A stretch of DNA of 64,000 nt, from the NCBI GenBank assembly GCA_015207365.1, contig JADEXA010000023.1, positions 32,292-96,291 on the forward strand, written 5' to 3'. The notes under the pieces were generated by a model. It saw nothing but the letters and a program-made list of their open reading frames with translations. It made no database searches and was not told the DNA's origin. Made by a program: the position numbers and the translations under genes. Below, piece after piece: positions 16,348-25,833 of the stretch (the stretch's first letter is position 1; each line of letters starts with the position of its first letter). The stretch is from Vacuolonema iberomarrocanum LEGE 07170 (GTDB lineage Bacteria; Cyanobacteriota; Cyanobacteriia; Elainellales; Elainellaceae).

Positions 16348-17685
16348 ATGCTGGATTTGATGAAACTGGCGCGGCAAATGCCAGATATTGGGCAGCACCT
16401 CAACGCGGAGGCGATCGCCATCCAGTCGCGTTTGGAGCGGGCGGAGCGGTTGTTGCGGGGGGCGCGGCAGCAGCAAACCGAGTTGCAGAACTTACAAAGC
16501 TTGTGGGGCGATCGCCTGGGGTTTAGTGCGGCTACGCCTCAGGAGCCGCTGGATACGCGCATTCCCATCACCCTTGCCCCTAATCAGCACACCGTTCTGG
16601 CAACCGATGGCTCACAAATTGCGCCCAGCCACCACGAAATTGCCTACTGCTACTTGATCAATATCGGGCGCATCGTTTTGCACTACGGACAAAATCGCCA
16701 TCCGCTGCTCGACAGCCTGCCCGAAGTCTTTTATCGGGCGGAGGATTTGCATCGATCGCGGCAATGGGGCATCCGTACGGAGGAATGGATGGGGCATTGC
16801 CGCACGGCGTCTGAGGCGACAGCTCTAGCGGAGTTGGCGGAAAGCTTGTTTCCGGACAGTGGGCAGCGGGATGGGGCGGGGGAATCTGAGACGGGAGAGA
16901 AACGGCGAGGAAAAGCGCGGGGCAAATCTCAGAACGTGGATAAACGCAGACGAACGCAGATGGAGGAGACGGTTGCGGGCGCGGGGCAGGTGCCGTTGGA
17001 TTTCGGACGAACGGGGACTCCGCCTGTGCTGGCGATGGTGGATGGTTCCCTCACCCACTGGTTTTTGGAGCCGCTGCCGAATGAAGCGCGCGATCGCATC
17101 CTTACGCCGATTCTGGAAGCTTGGGAGACGCTGCGGAGGTTGCGGGTGCCGTTGGTGGGCTATATCAGTGCGGCGCGGAGTGGTGAAGCGCTTAACTTTT
17201 TGCGGCTGCATACCTGTCCTAAAGAGCAACCCGATTGTCAGACGCACTGCCCGGGTCAGACGGATAATGCACCCTGCCAGGTGTTTGCGCCGCTACGGGA
17301 CACGGCGCTATGGAATATCTTGCTGGAACCGGGGCAACGCAGTGCTATCTGGCGTAGTTCGGCGCGTGTGCTGGAGTGGTATGACCATCACCGCACCTAT
17401 TTTTGCTATGTCAATGTAGGGGCGGAGATTGCGCGGGTGGAGTTTCCGGCTTGGGTGGCGGAGGATGCGGTGCTGCTGGATACAGCGCTGAGCCTGATGC
17501 TGGCGCAGGTGCAGAAGGGGTTTGGCTATCCGGTGGCGCTGGCGGAGGCGCATAACCAGGCGGTGGTGCGGGGGGGCGATCGCGCCCGTTTTTTTGCCCT
17601 GCTGGAGCAGCAAATGATTCGCGCGGGTTTGAAGAATATTGGCACGTCGTACAAAGAAGCCCGAAAACGAGGGAGTATCGCCTAA
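16348..17685 (+). CDS. nurA: NurA-domain nuclease
   Basis: A 445-residue protein of the NurA family, manganese-dependent nucleases which in archaea act with HerA, Mre11 and Rad50 in end resection. The catalytic aspartate is in LATDGSQIAPSHHE (about residue 87). The second conserved block is VLAMVDGSL, and the C-terminal block is AEAHNQAVVRGGDR. The start at 16348 (MLDLMKLARQ) fits the family better than the ATG at 16318. An insertion at about residues 170-210 is low-complexity and basic, and part of it is encoded by dispersed repeat F (16929-16961). No herA is adjacent. Confidence 0.8.
   Translation: MLDLMKLARQMPDIGQHLNAEAIAIQSRLERAERLLRGARQQQTELQNLQSLWGDRLGFSAATPQEPLDTRIPITLAPNQHTVLATDGSQIAPSHHEIAYCYLINIGRIVLHYGQNRHPLLDSLPEVFYRAEDLHRSRQWGIRTEEWMGHCRTASEATALAELAESLFPDSGQRDGAGESETGEKRRGKARGKSQNVDKRRRTQMEETVAGAGQVPLDFGRTGTPPVLAMVDGSLTHWFLEPLPNEARDRILTPILEAWETLRRLRVPLVGYISAARSGEALNFLRLHTCPKEQPDCQTHCPGQTDNAPCQVFAPLRDTALWNILLEPGQRSAIWRSSARVLEWYDHHRTYFCYVNVGAEIARVEFPAWVAEDAVLLDTALSLMLAQVQKGFGYPVALAEAHNQAVVRGGDRARFFALLEQQMIRAGLKNIGTSYKEARKRGSIA
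16929..16961 (+). repeat. Dispersed short repeat F, copy 2, inside nurA
   Basis: GTGGATAAACGCAGACGAAC then GCAGATG resembles 13984-14013 and the reverse complement of 49153-49192. Here it is translated in frame as part of a basic linker (VDKRRRTQM). Confidence 0.55.
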
Positions 17686-17787
17686 ATCCTCCTAAAGAGG
17701 TAGGTTTTTGGATTTTCTCCATACTCCGAAAATCTTGTAGCACTGCTAGGCTAAAGCCAGAACCCCTTATCTCCCCTGCGATCGCCC

Positions 17788-19440
17788 ATGTTTGTCAAGC
17801 TTGTTAAGACCAGTTCGCGTCAGGCCGAAATCGCGGAAGTTGTGCTGCGAAATGGTTGGGACTACATGCGCGGTTTGCTGACAGTTGGCAAAGCCGACGA
17901 GCCAAAACTACCGCCGCCTGCGGTTTTACGCAATATTCTGGTGGAATTGGGTCCCGTTTATGTCAAGTTAGGGCAACTGCTCAGCACCCGTCCAGATCTT
18001 CTGCCCACGGCCTATCTCGATGAACTTAGCAGCTTGCAATCTAATGTGCCTCCGGTTCCCTGGAGCGCAATTGAGGGGTTATTGATTCGAGAAATGGGCA
18101 AACCCATTAACGAAGCCTTTCAGGAATTTGACTCAACACCCATTGCCGCAGGTTCGATCGCTCAAACCCATCAGGCCACCATGCGAGATGGACGCACGGT
18201 GGCTGTTAAGGTGCAGCGCCCCGGTTTAGAACCCCTGGTCGATCAAGACATTGCCTTAATCAAGTTCATTGCGGGGCTGGTCGCACAGACAGATTTTGGT
18301 GAATTTTACGATATCGAATCCCTAGCGGATGAGTTTGCTCAGGCGCTTTGGGCAGAATTGAATTTCACAAAGGAGGCGCGGTCCACAGACAAACTACGCC
18401 AGAACCTCACCACAAGCCGCTGGTTTGATGCAGAACGACTGACCGTCCCCGAAATCGTTTGGCCGCTGACCTCCGAGAAGGTGTTGGTGATGGAATGGCT
18501 AGACGGGCAGCCGTTGCTGAAAGCCCAGCGCGATGAGTCTCTCGACCTGAGCCGCGATACGGAAGAACAGCGAGCACTCGCCAAAATGCTTTTGCGGGCG
18601 TTCTTTCAGCAAATTTGTCTAGATGGCTTTTTCCATGCTGACCCTCATCCCGGCAACCTGTTCTACCTCAGGGATGGCCGGGTTGCACTGTTGGACTGTG
18701 GCATGGTTGGTCGCCTGGATCCGCGCACCCAGGAGGTTTTGCTGGAAATGATTCTAGCGATTGTCAGTCTGGATGCGCGGCGATGCGCCCAACTCACCCT
18801 GGATTTGGCTCCCTCTCCCAACCCCGTCAATTTGGCGCAACTGGAAGCGGACTACGATCGCCTGTTACGCGTGTATTACAGCAGTAACCTGGCCGATCTG
18901 AACTTCAGCGAATTGTTCTATGAGGTGCTCCAAGCAGCGCGAGAAAATCACATCCGCATCCCCGGCAACTTGGGGTTGTGTGCCAAAGCGATCGCCAACC
19001 TTGAAGGCATTGCCAGTAGCCTCGACCCGGCCTTCAATTTCCCAGAGCAGGTGCGCCCGTTGATGAGCGATGTTTTCCGCCAACAGCTCCAGGGCAGCGC
19101 ACCGTTGCCGATGCTCCTCCGCACCGTGCTGGATGTCAAAAACCTGACGATGCAATCACCCCGGCAGATAGAACTGTTCCTCGATCGCCTCACATCCGAG
19201 ACGTTGCAGTGGAATGTCAATCTACGCGATTTCGATACGCTGGGCCGAGGCATCGATCGCGCGGCCAATCGCCTTTCCTTCAGCATCCTTGTCGGCTCAC
19301 TGATCATGGGTGCCGCTATTATTTCCAGCAACACCCAACTCACTCAGGTTTACTGGGTCAGCGATTTCCTTTTTGCCACGGCCAGCTTGCTAGGTCTGTG
19401 GTTGGTCTTCAGTATTCTGCGCGCGGGGAGCCTGCGCTAG
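17788..19440 (+). CDS. ABC1/AarF/UbiB-family atypical kinase
   Basis: A 550-residue member of the UbiB/COQ8/ABC1K family. The KxGQ motif is KLGQLLSTRPDLLP (K60), the alanine-rich nucleotide loop PIAAGSIAQTH replaces the normal glycine loop, and the catalytic and metal motifs are HADPHPGN and LDCGMVG. Two C-terminal hydrophobic helices (about 505-545) would anchor it in a membrane. In cyanobacteria and plastids such proteins affect prenylquinone synthesis and turnover. The precise partner is not shown by the sequence. A hairpin element (family C) follows 24 bases after the stop. Confidence 0.85.
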   Translation: MFVKLVKTSSRQAEIAEVVLRNGWDYMRGLLTVGKADEPKLPPPAVLRNILVELGPVYVKLGQLLSTRPDLLPTAYLDELSSLQSNVPPVPWSAIEGLLIREMGKPINEAFQEFDSTPIAAGSIAQTHQATMRDGRTVAVKVQRPGLEPLVDQDIALIKFIAGLVAQTDFGEFYDIESLADEFAQALWAELNFTKEARSTDKLRQNLTTSRWFDAERLTVPEIVWPLTSEKVLVMEWLDGQPLLKAQRDESLDLSRDTEEQRALAKMLLRAFFQQICLDGFFHADPHPGNLFYLRDGRVALLDCGMVGRLDPRTQEVLLEMILAIVSLDARRCAQLTLDLAPSPNPVNLAQLEADYDRLLRVYYSSNLADLNFSELFYEVLQAARENHIRIPGNLGLCAKAIANLEGIASSLDPAFNFPEQVRPLMSDVFRQQLQGSAPLPMLLRTVLDVKNLTMQSPRQIELFLDRLTSETLQWNVNLRDFDTLGRGIDRAANRLSFSILVGSLIMGAAIISSNTQLTQVYWVSDFLFATASLLGLWLVFSILRAGSLR

Positions 19441-19464
19441 CGATCGCCCCTACCCTCACTGGCC

Positions 19465-19575
19465 TTAGTACAGGTTAAAAACCAGAGAACCCTTGATTTT
19501 GGGTAGCGCGGGCATTGCCCGCGCTACCCAAAATCAAGGGTTTTAGTTGGGGTTTAATTTTTTGTCCTGTACTAA
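19465..19575. mobile_element. Hairpin element family C, copy 1 (MITE-like)
   Basis: 111 bp with 10-bp perfect termini TTAGTACAGG and CCTGTACTAA, and TA embedded at both ends. The core stem is CCCTTGATTTTGGGTAGCGC against its complement, with a GGGCATTGCCC tip. A second, diverged copy in opposite orientation is at 51328-51440. Its position just after a stop means that the hairpin may also act on transcript ends. Confidence 0.75.
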
Positions 19576-19718
19576 GAGCACTGGCGATCGGCAAACCGCT
19601 TAAGTTAACGTTGGTGAGGATTTTCTTATCCAGCGTAAGATGCGTTAGCGTCAGCGTAACGCATCGAAGTGCCGCAGCCATACAACGATTTAACTGAATT
19701 CAATAAGCAAGGAACGGG

Positions 19719-21068
19719 ATGGAAACACTCGAATTATTACGAGCCGGAAAATTAGCAGGAAGCCAACGGCTCAATTTGTCCTGTGGTCTCACAGAAATTC
19801 CCTCCGAAGTTTTTGAACTGGCTGAATCCCTAGAGATTCTCGACCTGTCCAGAAATCAGCTCCATTCAATTCCAGATGAGATTGCAAATTTAAAGAAACT
19901 CCGCGCTATTTTTCTCAATAATAATCAGTTTGAGCAGGTTCCAGAGGTGCTTGCTCAATGCCCAAGCCTTTCAATTATTAGTCTGCGGTCTAATAAGATT
20001 TCTCACATTAATGAAGCAACACTTTCTCCTCAACTTCGCTGGTTAATTTTGACGGATAACCAACTCGAAGCATTGCCAGTGAGCATGGGCAACTTGGGTA
20101 AATTACAAAAACTGATGCTGGCGGGAAATCAGTTGCGATCGCTCCCCGAATCGATGACAAACTGCCATAACTTGGAGCTTTTGCGTATCGCTGCCAACCA
20201 GCTTGACACCTTTCCGGAATGGCTTCTCTCGTTGCCGCGTCTATCCTGGCTAGCCTATTCTGGGAATCCGTTTTGCGACACATTTCAAGGTCGTCAGGTT
20301 GGCTCTTCCTCTGATGCCTCGTCTCTGTCTCTAGTTCCTTGGACGCATTTGGATGTGGGTGAGGTGTTGGGGCAAGGAGCATCTGGAATTATTTCAAAAG
20401 CAACCTGGAAAACTGCCCCTGAAGCTGCCCAAGATGTAGCAGTCAAAGTGTTCAAAGGTAGCCTCACTAGCGATGGGTTTCCAGCCGATGAAATGCAAGC
20501 CTGCATCACGGCGGGAAGCCATGACCACCTCATCAGCACCATTGGAAAAATCACAGATCATCCTGAACAAAAAGAGGGCTTGTTGTTTCCCTTTATTCCG
20601 CCAAGCTATGAGAAATTAGGCTATCCACCCAATCTTGATACCTGTACGCGGGATACCTATTTGCCAGACGCCGCATTTATCATTCCAACGATTTTGAAAA
20701 TTGTAAAAAGTATTTCTGCGGCGGCAAATCACCTCCATGAAAAGGGCATCATGCATGGCGATCTCTATCCTCACAACATTTTGTTTGATGCTGAGGGAAC
20801 GAGTTATTTAGGGGACTTTGGGGCCGCTTCTTTTTACGATCGCACGCACAAGACAATCGCTCCTGCTCTGGAACGAATGGAAGTGCGCGCCTTTGGTTGC
20901 ATGCTGGAAGATCTGCTCGATCGCTGCACCTCCGGTTCCGACCCAGATGCTGTTTCGGAAGGGACAGTGAACCAGCTCCGCCAAATGCAACAGCGTTGTA
21001 TGGGCATGGTTCTGGGCGATCGCCCTCTATTTACCGAGCTATCGGCAGAAATCGATGCTCTTTTATAA
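19719..21068 (+). CDS. Leucine-rich repeat protein fused to a protein kinase
   Basis: A 449-residue protein. Residues 15-190 form about seven LRRs of the LxxLxLxxNxL type (for example EILDLSRNQLHSIP, KLMLAGNQLRSLP). Residues 208-449 are a Ser/Thr-type kinase domain with GQGASGIIS (glycine loop), VAVKVF (Lys243), HGDLYPHN (Asp348 catalytic, Asn353) and GDFGAAS (Asp366). The catalytic set is complete, but the segment after DFG is short and the usual APE motif is not obvious. No membrane segment is seen, so it is cytosolic. The LRRs probably supply recognition of a partner protein; substrates are unknown. Confidence 0.85.
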   Translation: METLELLRAGKLAGSQRLNLSCGLTEIPSEVFELAESLEILDLSRNQLHSIPDEIANLKKLRAIFLNNNQFEQVPEVLAQCPSLSIISLRSNKISHINEATLSPQLRWLILTDNQLEALPVSMGNLGKLQKLMLAGNQLRSLPESMTNCHNLELLRIAANQLDTFPEWLLSLPRLSWLAYSGNPFCDTFQGRQVGSSSDASSLSLVPWTHLDVGEVLGQGASGIISKATWKTAPEAAQDVAVKVFKGSLTSDGFPADEMQACITAGSHDHLISTIGKITDHPEQKEGLLFPFIPPSYEKLGYPPNLDTCTRDTYLPDAAFIIPTILKIVKSISAAANHLHEKGIMHGDLYPHNILFDAEGTSYLGDFGAASFYDRTHKTIAPALERMEVRAFGCMLEDLLDRCTSGSDPDAVSEGTVNQLRQMQQRCMGMVLGDRPLFTELSAEIDALL

Positions 21069-21166
21069 ACAAGTGGTAGAACAGGTGGCTCCATCTCAAA
21101 TCCATTGTTCGCTGATTGCGCTAGCGTAGGATTGCTGTTCAAACATAGTTTTGGTTGGATCTCATC

Positions 21167-22561
21167 GTGATAGCGAAGCGCTTGGTTGGGTGGTGTGGCA
21201 TTGTTCTGGCGGCGACGATACCGCTGGCTGCTTGCACAGGCGGCAATTTGGAGCAGTCCCTTGCCCCCGATCCACAATTGCAGTCAGGGGAAGCCACGGA
21301 CGGTCTGACAGTGACTGCCTCCTTGCCGCCTGACTTCCCCGCAGAAATTCCCCCCTATCCAGGAGCGGCATTGCAGGCAGTGACCAGTGAGGCCAGCGGA
21401 ACGGAAGGCGCAACGCAGGTTGTAACACGCTGGGCGACGCGGGACAGCCAGGAAGAGGTGATGCAGTTCTACCAGGCCGCCTTTGAGCAACAGGGTTGGG
21501 AGTTGGTGTCGGAGGATGACACTCGCCTGGTAGCGCAGCAAGGCGACCTGGATGTGCAGTTTGAGTTAGTTCCTGCGGCTTCCGGTACGGATGCGGAGAC
21601 GACGGAGGAGACTCCGGACGCATCTCCCGATGCTGCTCAAGATGAGGCTGAGAATACGGCGCAGGCCGAGGATGATGCGCAGCCCGAGGATGGTGCGCAG
21701 GCCGAGGATGCGGCGATCGCCGCATTCACCCTTGCCTATATCAGAGGCACCGAGGCACAGGGCGAGGATACGACGGCGACCGATCCATCTCCGACGACGG
21801 ATGAACCACTGACTGATGATTGGGCGAACCGCCCATCTGCCCCTGCTTCACCAACACCAAGCCGTTCATCCCGTCCAATCGGCACCGCAGTTAGCTTTAG
21901 TGATTTGGATGACGCGCCTGCCGATTTTCAACCCTACATCACTGACCTGGCGGCTTTGGGTATCCTCAATGGCACGCAACAAGGTACGTTTCAACCCAAC
22001 GAAACCGTGACCCGTCGGGCTTATGCGCGTTGGTTGCTGGAAACCAACAATCAGCTCTTTAGTGACCAACCGCAAAAACAGATTCGGCGGGCGATCGCCA
22101 GCGATTCCCCGACCTTTCAGGATGTGCCCTCCTCTGATCCAGACTTCGGCATTATCCAGGGGCTGGCCAATGCGGGGCTGATTCCCAGTCCCTTGTCGGG
22201 TAACAGCACGGTGGTGCGCTTCCGCCCCGATGCGCCCCTCACTCGCGAAGAGCTGATCCTCTGGAAAGTGCCGCTGGATACTCGCCAACCCCTGCCCGAT
22301 GTCACCCTACAGGCATTGCAGGACACCTGGGGCTTTCAGGATGCCGGGCAGATTGACCCCCGAGCTCAGCGAGCCGTGTTGGCCGATTTTCAAAATGGCG
22401 ATCGCTCCAACATTCGGCGGGCATTTGGGTTCACAACCCTATTTCAGCCGGACAAGACTGTCACCCGTGCAGAGGCAGCAGCGGTACTCTGGCAATTTGG
22501 CACCGAAGGCGACGGCATGACAGCTAGAGAAGCGACCAATAGCGACGCGCAACCCCAATAA
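21167..22561 (+). CDS. SLH-domain lipoprotein
   Basis: About 464 residues, exported. The start is probably GTG at 21167 (or TTG at 21155), giving IAKRLVGW, a hydrophobic stretch and the lipobox LAAC. A small domain follows (PDFPAEIPPYPGAAL to FELVPA). Next is an acidic linker with near-repeats of the type AEDDAQPEDGAQAEDAA, then an Ala/Thr/Pro linker, then SLH-type segments beginning FSDLDDAPADFQPYITDLAA, with VTRRAYARWL, TREELILWKV and VTRAEAAAVLWQF. SLH domains bind cell-wall polymers. Together with the lipid anchor this suggests a protein bridging membrane and wall. No partner gene adjoins. Confidence 0.8.
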   Translation: MIAKRLVGWCGIVLAATIPLAACTGGNLEQSLAPDPQLQSGEATDGLTVTASLPPDFPAEIPPYPGAALQAVTSEASGTEGATQVVTRWATRDSQEEVMQFYQAAFEQQGWELVSEDDTRLVAQQGDLDVQFELVPAASGTDAETTEETPDASPDAAQDEAENTAQAEDDAQPEDGAQAEDAAIAAFTLAYIRGTEAQGEDTTATDPSPTTDEPLTDDWANRPSAPASPTPSRSSRPIGTAVSFSDLDDAPADFQPYITDLAALGILNGTQQGTFQPNETVTRRAYARWLLETNNQLFSDQPQKQIRRAIASDSPTFQDVPSSDPDFGIIQGLANAGLIPSPLSGNSTVVRFRPDAPLTREELILWKVPLDTRQPLPDVTLQALQDTWGFQDAGQIDPRAQRAVLADFQNGDRSNIRRAFGFTTLFQPDKTVTRAEAAAVLWQFGTEGDGMTAREATNSDAQPQ

Positions 22562-22754
22562 TGGAATAATGGCTGTTTTTGCATCGACTTCACAGCCAAG
22601 TTTTACTAAAAGAATGGAACGCCTCAAATCAGCGGCGGCAGACAAACTTCAACCCCAAACTAGCCCCTTTCAACCGTCCGCTGCATTTGAATTGTTCGGC
22701 GGCGATCGCATTTGATCCAACTTTAATTTAAATAAGTAAGTGTACAGTTTATGT

Positions 22755-23687
22755 TTAAGCTGTCCGTAGACGTTCAACATCCCGAATTGGCGGCGCACCG
22801 AACATCCGAGAATACTCACGACTAAATTGTGAAGGACTTTCATACCCCACCTGATAGGCAGCCTTGGACGCATTGAAGTTTTCAGCAAGCATCAGACGGC
22901 GCGCTTCGAGGAGTCTTAATTGCTTTTGGTATTGCAGCGGACTCATGGATGTCACTGCTTTGAAATGATAATGAAAAGAGGAAGCAGACATCTCCGCTTG
23001 TCTTGCGAGACTCTCAATCCGCATCGGTCGTGCTAAATCAGCCTTGAGTCGTTCAATTACCTCAGCAATCCGCTGCATATTGCTACCAGCAGTGGCAATT
23101 TGGCGAACCGCTGCACCTTGGTCGCTCATTAAAAGGTGATAGTAGAGTTCGCGTATCATTAGCGGAGCAAGGATTGCAATATCCTGGGGTCTATCCAAAA
23201 GCTTCGCTAGTCTGAGCGTGCAATCGAGTAACGGTTGATCAATCGTTCTGACAAATAAACCTCTAACCGCATTCTCCTGCTGGCGCTTAGTCGGACTCGT
23301 TTGAATCGCTAGCTCACAGAGTTGACCGGGATCTATATTCACCTTGAGACTTAGATAAGGCTTTTCAGGAGTTGCCTCCATAACAAATGCGCTCAACGGC
23401 AAATCAACTGAAGCGACAAGATATTGAGCCACACTATAAGGATAGACTTCCTCACCCAGCAAAACTTTCTTTTTACCTTGAACCAAAATGGCAAAGAAAG
23501 GGTTAAAGACACCATGTATTGCAGTGGGCACTGAAGATGCTCGCTGCAATTCCATTTGATTAATCGCAGTTTGATGAACCCCGTCTCCTTTACCGTCCGT
23601 ATGACGAGTGAGCAGTGATGCTAATTCTTGGCACTGATTCGAGGTCGTAGCTTGATGGCTGGCTGGGCTGATGACTTGATCGGTCAT
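22755..23687 (-). CDS. AraC-family transcriptional regulator
   Basis: A 310-residue regulator with an AraC_N cupin-like domain at about 35-190 (PFFAILVQGKKKVLLGEEVY, YLVASVDLPLSAFVMEATPEKPYL). The C-terminal part has two helix-turn-helix units (MRIESLARQAEMSASSFHYH; AAYQVGYESPSQFSREY ending MFGAPP). It is divergent from the NmrA-like gene at 23839 with about 150 bases between the starts. This is the common arrangement in which such regulators activate a neighbouring short-chain or NmrA-type oxidoreductase. The ligand is unknown. Confidence 0.85.
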   Translation of the reverse strand: MTDQVISPASHQATTSNQCQELASLLTRHTDGKGDGVHQTAINQMELQRASSVPTAIHGVFNPFFAILVQGKKKVLLGEEVYPYSVAQYLVASVDLPLSAFVMEATPEKPYLSLKVNIDPGQLCELAIQTSPTKRQQENAVRGLFVRTIDQPLLDCTLRLAKLLDRPQDIAILAPLMIRELYYHLLMSDQGAAVRQIATAGSNMQRIAEVIERLKADLARPMRIESLARQAEMSASSFHYHFKAVTSMSPLQYQKQLRLLEARRLMLAENFNASKAAYQVGYESPSQFSREYSRMFGAPPIRDVERLRTA

Positions 23688-23838
23688 ATCGATTCATTCA
23701 ATCGAATTCCACTCAGCATTATAGAGGACTCATAAAATTCTAACTTGGAGGATTAGGCAATAAACTACGAGGTCTATGTATTTATCAGTCTTGCTTCTAA
23801 CACTACTGTGAATCTAGTCAGACCAATCACTTAAGAGA

Positions 23839-24738
23839 ATGTCTATGGCTAAATATGTTGTTTTGGGAGCGACAGGGCAGACCGGCACAGCTACGGCAAA
23901 TGCGCTGATAGGACATGCAACGGTGCGTGTAGCGGTGCGGAATGAAAGCAAGGGTGCTGCTTGGAGAGCGCAAGGTGCTGAAGTTGCAATTGTCGAAGAT
24001 ATTGCCGATGTGGATGCCTTGGCTCGTGCTTTTGAAGGTGTGACAGGTGCGTATGTTCTGAATCCGCCTGATTATGCCTCAGATAATCTGCTCACGCGGG
24101 CTGAGCAGGTGATTTCAGCCGTCGCTGAAGCGGCGCAACGAGCGCACTTGTCGAAAATTGTTGCTCTGTCCTCTATTGGAGGGCACCTCCCGCAAGGAAC
24201 TGGCCACATTCTGACCGTCTACAAGATGGAAGAAAAGCTCAAAAGCTTGCCAACTAAGGTCGCGATTGGCTTCGTGCGTGCGGCAGGGTTCATGGAAAAC
24301 TGGCGACCGCTTTTGCCGATTGCACAACAAACTGGGAGATTGCCCTCTTTATATGCTCCGCTAGATCGGGCTATGCCGATGGTCTCCGCGATCGACGTCG
24401 GTCAGACGTGCGCGGACATGCTGATGCAAGAGTGGCAAAACACACAGGTCTGGGAACTTCACGGTCCACACCCTTACAGCCCAAATGACGTTGCCGCCAG
24501 TTTTAGCAAAGCCCTAGAGCGCGATGTTCAAGCGGTTACTCTTCCTGAGAGTGAATGGTCTTCGTTGCTGGCACCAATGGGTTTCAATTCTGCCACCATC
24601 CATTCGTATAGTGAAATGATCCGCGCCTTCAACGATGGAACGCTGGTTTTTGAAGAAAATGGGACAAAGAGGATTCAAAGAAAAACCACGATCGACGAGA
24701 TTGTCTCTTCTTGGTTGGGCGGCAGCAGTCTAAGTTAA
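23839..24738 (+). CDS. NmrA-like NAD(P)-binding protein
   Basis: A 299-residue atypical SDR. The N-terminus has the Rossmann motif GATGQTG (residues 9-15), then VAVRNESKGAAWRAQGAEV, GVTGAYVLNPPDY and VALSSIGGHLPQGTG. The YxxxK of classical SDRs is absent, as usual for NmrA and SDR a5 proteins, which act as redox sensors, isomerases or quinone reductases. The divergent AraC-type gene probably controls it. The last 216 bases of the gene plus 21 bases past it are present a second time, in decayed form, at 25460-25696. Confidence 0.85.
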   Translation: MSMAKYVVLGATGQTGTATANALIGHATVRVAVRNESKGAAWRAQGAEVAIVEDIADVDALARAFEGVTGAYVLNPPDYASDNLLTRAEQVISAVAEAAQRAHLSKIVALSSIGGHLPQGTGHILTVYKMEEKLKSLPTKVAIGFVRAAGFMENWRPLLPIAQQTGRLPSLYAPLDRAMPMVSAIDVGQTCADMLMQEWQNTQVWELHGPHPYSPNDVAASFSKALERDVQAVTLPESEWSSLLAPMGFNSATIHSYSEMIRAFNDGTLVFEENGTKRIQRKTTIDEIVSSWLGGSSLS

Positions 24739-24916
24739 AGCCGATGATAGCTGCCGAACCATTTGTTAGAGAGAAAGATTCTGCCTAATCGTTCCAAATA
24801 GCAAATTATGGATAGATATTTCTGCCTAATTGCCCTGTGACAGTAACAGGTGGAATTTTGTTTACCTAATGATTCAAAACATCATCTAATTGGAGCTAAT
24901 TGAAGAAAGAACTGTT

Positions 24917-25453
24917 ATGAGAAAACACATTTTGTCACTTCTCATCATTGCTTGCTTGTTGCTTTTTTTGCCCTCAATGGGGCGCACACAATCAACGACC
25001 GTAACTCAGTCAGGTACGGAATCCGCCGTTCAGGAGAACACCGCGCCGATGACGGTGATACCACTGAGCGATGCACTCGACCGGGAGTTCCGACCGCTTT
25101 ATGAAACGAGGCCTGATGGCCCAAACCTCCATGTGCTAGAGGGCGATCCCCTTACTGGGTCATCCCAGACTCTGTTTCGTTACGGGCGCAACTACGCAGG
25201 AAGTGGCAACCTGCACTTCCACACCCATGACTATCGCCTCTGGCTTATCGAAGGCGTGTTGAAGCATTGGGATGCGGACGGCAACGAAGAAAGTGCGCCT
25301 ATCCTCCTTCCCGGCTCATATGTATATCAACCGGCTGATCTAATTCATGCCGCCAATTGCTTAACAGAGCGGTGCATCGCCTACGTTATATTTGATGGCC
25401 CCATCGAGACAGGTTTCCCCGACGACACAAACTCACCTTCCGAGGAGCGCTGA
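24917..25453 (+). CDS. Secreted cupin-domain protein
   Basis: A 178-residue protein with a signal peptide (MRKHILSLLIIACLLLFLPS, cleavage near GRTQS). The start is the ATG at 24917; an in-frame TTG at 24890 would only lengthen the n-region. The cupin barrel is seen in LHFHTHDYRLWLIEGVLKHW (metal-type His residues) and LLPGSYVYQPADLIHAANC. It could bind a small ligand or metal in the periplasm; the function is not known. It is bracketed by the intact NmrA-gene tail and its degenerate copy, so gene and repeat may have been duplicated or inserted together. Confidence 0.7.
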   Translation: MRKHILSLLIIACLLLFLPSMGRTQSTTVTQSGTESAVQENTAPMTVIPLSDALDREFRPLYETRPDGPNLHVLEGDPLTGSSQTLFRYGRNYAGSGNLHFHTHDYRLWLIEGVLKHWDADGNEESAPILLPGSYVYQPADLIHAANCLTERCIAYVIFDGPIETGFPDDTNSPSEER

Positions 25454-25459
25454 TCTAAA

Positions 25460-25696
25460 GATGTTCAGGCGGTTACCCCGCCTGAGAGTGAATGGTCTTC
25501 GTCGCTGGCACCAATGAGTCTCAGTTCTTCCACTGTCCACTCGTATACTTGAGATGCTCCGCGCCTTCAACGATGGAACGCTGGTCTTCGAGGAAAATGG
25601 GACAACAAGATTCAAGGAAAAACCACGATCGACAGTGTTGTCTATTTGAGGTTAAGCCGCAATAGTCTAAGTTAAAGCCGATGATAGCTGCTGAAC
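25460..25696 (+). pseudogene. Duplicated, decayed 3' end of the NmrA-like gene
   Basis: Aligns by eye with 24523-24759 over about 237 bases at roughly four matches in five, including GAGAGTGAATGGTCTTCG, CGCCTTCAACGATGGAACGC and TAAGTTAAAGCCGATGATAG beyond the stop. Frameshifts prevent translation. The copies are direct repeats around the cupin gene. Confidence 0.8.
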
Positions 25697-25833
25697 TCTT
25701 AAATGGAGGGACAATTTCCACCTAAGATCCCCATATGGGTCAATAGGTGGAATGGTTCAGTATAAACATCCCTCCGATTCCAGGCTGAACCTGTTTAGAG
25801 TTTATTCATAATCTCTTTTCAGGTCGTCTACCC

